Shown here in pieces: positions 36,830-64,000 of a stretch of 64,000 bases of DNA. The DNA is taken from positions 16,558,485 to 16,622,484 of the forward strand of contig NC_135562.1 of the NCBI RefSeq assembly GCF_964340395.1, read 5' to 3'. A program made the position numbers and the translations under genes. A model generated the notes under the pieces. That model saw nothing but the letters and a program-made list of their open reading frames with translations. It did not search any database and was not told the origin of the DNA. Numbering within the stretch: the first letter of the stretch is position 1; every line of letters begins with the position of its first letter. Source of the stretch: Glandiceps talaboti (taxonomy: Eukaryota > Hemichordata > Enteropneusta > Spengelidae).

Positions 36830-36990
36830 AGAGGGGTGAAAGGTCAAGTATGTCTAGAGGTTGGGGGATAAAGGGTCATGTATATATAATCGTTGGGTTT
36901 AAAGGTCATATGTGTCTTGACGTTGAGGCTTGAAAGGTCATGTATGTCTTGATTTGGAGGGAAGAAAGTTTCATCTTTATCTTGAATAGA
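36830..36990 (-). repeat. Degenerate minisatellite, inverted units
   Basis: Three to four units with GGGGTGAAAGGTCA, AAAGGGTCATGTAT and GAAAGGTCATGTATGTCTTG, the reverse complement of the 36100-36560 core. Confidence 0.7.
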
Positions 36991-37489
36991 AGGTGTGAGA
37001 CGTCCTGTTCTTTGAAAGGGTTAAACATTACTATAGAAATATGTAACAAGATATAACACAACATTTGCTACAACCTTGGTTTTAAGTTCATTTATTCAAT
37101 ACCTTCCTATACATTGTGATTGATATTACATTAAAACACATATATTCATAACTGCAACACAAATGCAATAATTTTAATCACGTACACATATAAGAATTAA
37201 GATGATTGTTGACATTTTGATGAAATTTACATATCATATACCTGACCTTAATTGTGTCAATGACATCACATCGCTAATATGATAATGATGGCAATACAAT
37301 GTCAATTTCAATGTCTTGATGTAACTGACAAATGTGTCTAAACCTGGGTTTATGATATATCATTATGAATCAGTCGCACATGGTATGTAGGGTATACATG
37401 TATATACCACAACTTACAAACTTTTCTTTCGTATTGAATTTCATATCAGCAAAGAAATATACATGTTTTGCAAACTCCAGAGATGTCAT

Positions 37490-37562
37490 CATTCTTGATC
37501 ATACATAGATACATAGACAGATACATACATACATAGATACATAGATCGATAAATGTCATACA

Positions 37563-37596
<34 letters not shown>

Positions 37597-37760
37597 CATA
37601 CATACATACATACATACATACATACATACATACATACATACATACATACATACATGCATACATACATGCATGCATGCATACATTCGTACGTACGTACGTA
37701 CGTACGTACGCACATGTATGTATGTACATACATACATACATACATACATACATACATGTA
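37490..37760 (+). repeat. (CATA)n array with (TACG)n and (CATG) variants
   Basis: Long CATA array with CATG units and a TACG run near 37686-37710, then a short inverted TATG part. Confidence 0.96.
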
Positions 37761-38337
37761 TCTATGTATCTATATATGTATCCATGCATCTATTATGATG
37801 TTGTAATTGATTTTGGGATATGATGCTACTATGTTTAACTATTGAAGTACATGTACAATACTTTCTTTTTTAACAGAATATGATTACAAATCGAAAACCA
37901 TTCTCATCGTCATTTAATGTGTGTACATACAAGTAATTGATTTGTACTTACATTAACATCACTACCAAGACACTACATCAAAGATAAGTCACCACATGTA
38001 AGCTATATGTATATGTACAGAGATGAATGTGTCTCTCTATGGTTATTGTAATGGTGATATAGAGTATGACTTCCAGACGTATATTTTCGAAATTCAAACA
38101 AATTATACATGTATATGTACATGTATATGTATATGTTTATGTATATGTTGTGAACTGGGGGGGAGTATATGAAAATAAAGGTATAATATATGAAATAACT
38201 ATATATTTGCATAAGAATTGTTACAGTAGAAATAATTCTATATCTTGATTGAAGTAAAATATTACTGAAATATCCATATTATGTTTAAATTATATAACTT
38301 TTATGAACCGCATCACGATTATTTATGTGTTCATATC

Positions 38338-38347
38338 AATGTATGTG

Positions 38348-38379
<32 letters not shown>

Positions 38380-38477
38380 TGTATGTATGTATGTATGTAT
38401 GTTTGTATGTATGTATGTATGTATGTATGTATGTATGTATGTATGTATGTATGTTTGTATGTATGTATGTATGTATG

Positions 38478-38508
<31 letters not shown>

Positions 38509-38600
38509 GTATGTATGTATGTATGTATGTATGTATGTATGTATGTATGTATGTATGGGTGGGTGGATGGATGGATGGATGGATGTAAAGTATGTATGCA
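38338..38600 (+). repeat. (TATG)n array with (GGAT)n
   Basis: About 230 bp of TATG with few TTTG/TAAG variants, then GGAT units (38558-38585). Reverse complement in sense to the CATA array 0.6 kb away. Confidence 0.96.
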
Positions 38601-39193
38601 TGTATGTATGTACGTGTGTATGTATAAAGTGTGTAAAAATGTATGCATACTCGTTTAAATATAATAATTAATAGAAGTATCAAAATCGATACATATTACG
38701 ACTACATACAATATCTACACTTCATGATACTTGACGAAAACAAAATTACCCAAATAGATTCATTTGTCTATTTATATACGACCATTAACACAGAATGTTG
38801 TACTAAATGTTAGTTGACATAAAATATGATGTGTGGCATGTGTCTAAGATTTTGACACGTACGTTCAGTGCTAAAATTCTAGATGTGAGGGCATCAAACC
38901 GGAACCATAAGTACGTCACACCGGAGCCTACTCAGTGTTGACATAAAAAATAATATCTCCTATCACTACTTCCGTATAGGGGCCATATACCACAGTGGTC
39001 AAATACAAATGTTAAGAATTATTTAGGGGCACATTGGTTCATAATATCACAAGAGTATGTACTGGTCGGATATACATAGGTGGTGTAGATATTTTGGTTT
39101 GTATCGTTAAATTTAAGAAACCAACCGGAAGAATTTGTGCTAGCCACATCAGTACGTTGCTTAAAGTTTGGGATTGGAAGTAAGGCTGATATT

Positions 39194-39327
<134 letters not shown>

Positions 39328-39994
39328 TGCACTACCTTTGATGAAATACATTTCAAAACCAAGCCAATGTATTCTATATATAAAGTAATTGTTATCAACA
39401 TCTCGAAAGTTGTGTGTTACAATTTACACTTCAAAATGTTGTGAACGTGTGATATAAATTTTGTGATTAGGCAAATGCAACTCTTGAAGCTATTAATGCG
39501 TATGAGCTTGACTGGAATCACAAAAAAATGTCACACCAAAAGTATGACCTTGCCTCAGGATAATCACATGTTTGGAGGCGAAACAAAGTTATTGACCCAG
39601 TATCGTTGCCAGCAACATACAAAACCAACATGTATAAGCTTTAAAATTGCTGTACCCTGTCGTATTATATGTTTATCAAATGGCTATCTATGAAAATGTA
39701 TAAATGACATTAAAAGTGAGCGTAAACTTAAAGGAATATCAGTGATGTCACTGTTAAGGTTAAACAAACTTGTCACTCGTAATATTGGACTTAAAGAGGC
39801 ATCATGCATTACCTCCAGGCACAGAATATCAGACACACTGTAAGTTCAGTGGTCATTCGATATTTGTGTCCAGATGAACTTCTTTTTTTCTTTTCTTTTT
39901 TTTGTGCATTTTTGTGGGGGTATTTTTTTGAGGCTTATATTACGGGGCTTGTTGCCTTAGTTCATTGTGGGGAAGGCATTTCGTTATTCAGGTA

Positions 39995-40065
39995 AGTGTC
40001 CCCAGTTACTAGCTAGATTTGTCTGGCATGGGACCCCGGGATAAGCGTTTATGAACCGGACGACT
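39995..40065 (+). repeat. Dispersed repeat family 4, copy
   Basis: AGTTAC..GCTAG.TTTGTC.GGCATGGGACCCC..ATGAACCGGACGACTGC resembles 52800-52890 and, more weakly, 400-460. Confidence 0.5.
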
Positions 40066-40187
40066 GCTACACATTTGTTGATACCACAGGGGATTCTTTG
40101 TTTTGAACATCATATGAGAACCTAAACTTTGTTCTTTTCTTTTTTCCATACATATGAAGCAGCTTTAACTGAAAACGTATTTTCCTC

Positions 40188-40277
40188 TTTATTAGGATTC
40201 AGTGTTCCCTGCAAAGATGCCATCATTAGGGAATACAGTTTCCTTACTTTTGTCTGATGAACAAAAGACAATTTATT
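40188..40277 (-). other. Candidate polyA signals of gene A
   Basis: Two AATAAA hexamers on the minus strand (40277-40272 and 40193-40188) lie about 160 and 245 nt after the gene A stop codon. Position and sequence fit 3' processing signals; use is untested. Confidence 0.45.
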
Positions 40278-40437
40278 AACCTTGCCAAAACGACCACGAT
40301 ATGTTGACATCCTGTATATAATAAGTGTAAATATTTACACATTTGTGACTTATGTTCCTTTGTCCTTAGTATAAGAGCACGCCATGTTCTACAGCTAAGA
40401 TTTGTGAGGTGACCTGTAAAGGACGGTATAATATATC

Positions 40438-63545
<23,108 letters not shown>

Positions 63546-64000
63546 TCTGCTCGTCGGATGAACCAGTGTTTTACGACAGAAAGTAAATATACACGTACTG
63601 GGATGTTCGTGTTGTAGTCATTCAGCTCCGGGCATCCATCCAGAGTGAATGGAGATCATTAAAGGGTATTATTTCTCTAAGGAACTCAACTTATTAACCC
63701 TAATGAACAGAATAGAATACGCCCATCGCACGCTTAGATGCGCACAGAAAGTAATTTCCCAGGTATCCTCTGACAGCGCCTCTATGTCGGACTTCACTGG
63801 TGAGCCGGTGGCCAGGACGACACAATATTCTCGCATTCACATCTTAAATGTTATCCCAAATATATTTTTCTAACTGTCGCCCAAGAAAAATACTACGGAG
63901 CCTTGTCACTACGAGGCGATAATCTTGTAGTGACAAATCCTTAGGTTATGAGTATTTTCTTAAAGAAGAAAAATATCGGAGAATAATATACTTGTACCCC
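63546..64000. other. 5' flank of gene A
   Basis: Likely 5' UTR or promoter region of gene A. No TATA box could be assigned. The distal part (63885-64000) is a copy of the dispersed repeat at 30399-30545. Confidence 0.5.

Overview
The window is animal nuclear DNA: AT-rich, full of simple repeats and short dispersed repeats, with short coding exons bounded by GT/AG introns. Two genes can be supported. Both lie on the minus strand, head to tail, and both encode canonical transient receptor potential (TRPC-type) cation channels. The repeat load, intron sizes and channel type suggest a marine invertebrate (an invertebrate deuterostome or a lophotrochozoan), but I cannot name the species from sequence alone.

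Layout, read in the direction of transcription (high to low coordinates). 64000-63546: 5' flank of gene A. 63545-40438: gene A, ten coding exons, 966 predicted residues. 40437-34389: intergenic, with candidate polyA signals of gene A, long opposed CATA/TATG arrays and an inverted pair of minisatellite clusters. 34388-11984: gene B, ten coding exons, 968 predicted residues. 11983-1: 3' flank of gene B, with dispersed repeats, a perfect 171-bp inverted repeat near the left edge and a weak possible exon of another gene.

The two genes have the same exon count, the same intron positions and the same intron phases. Exons 1, 2, 5 and 7 have identical lengths (184, 86, 143 and 199 nt). A stretch of intron 1 is still alignable between them. 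They are therefore an old tandem duplication. Each protein has an N-terminal ankyrin region, the TRPC linker domain, six membrane segments, a pore helix with the TRPC LFW motif, a TRP-box helix (QWKF/QWKY) and a cytoplasmic tail. TRPC subunits form tetramers, so the two products could co-assemble, but that is inference. Both carry an unusually long S3-S4 loop (about 120-140 residues) with N-glycosylation sequons, a helical stretch and an R-X-R-R-A proprotein-convertase-like site at the same aligned place. I consider this the most interesting feature of the window.

Everything else is intronic or intergenic: microsatellites, minisatellites, MITE-like elements, a fold-back element and several low-copy dispersed repeats. 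No tRNA, rRNA or CRISPR could be supported.
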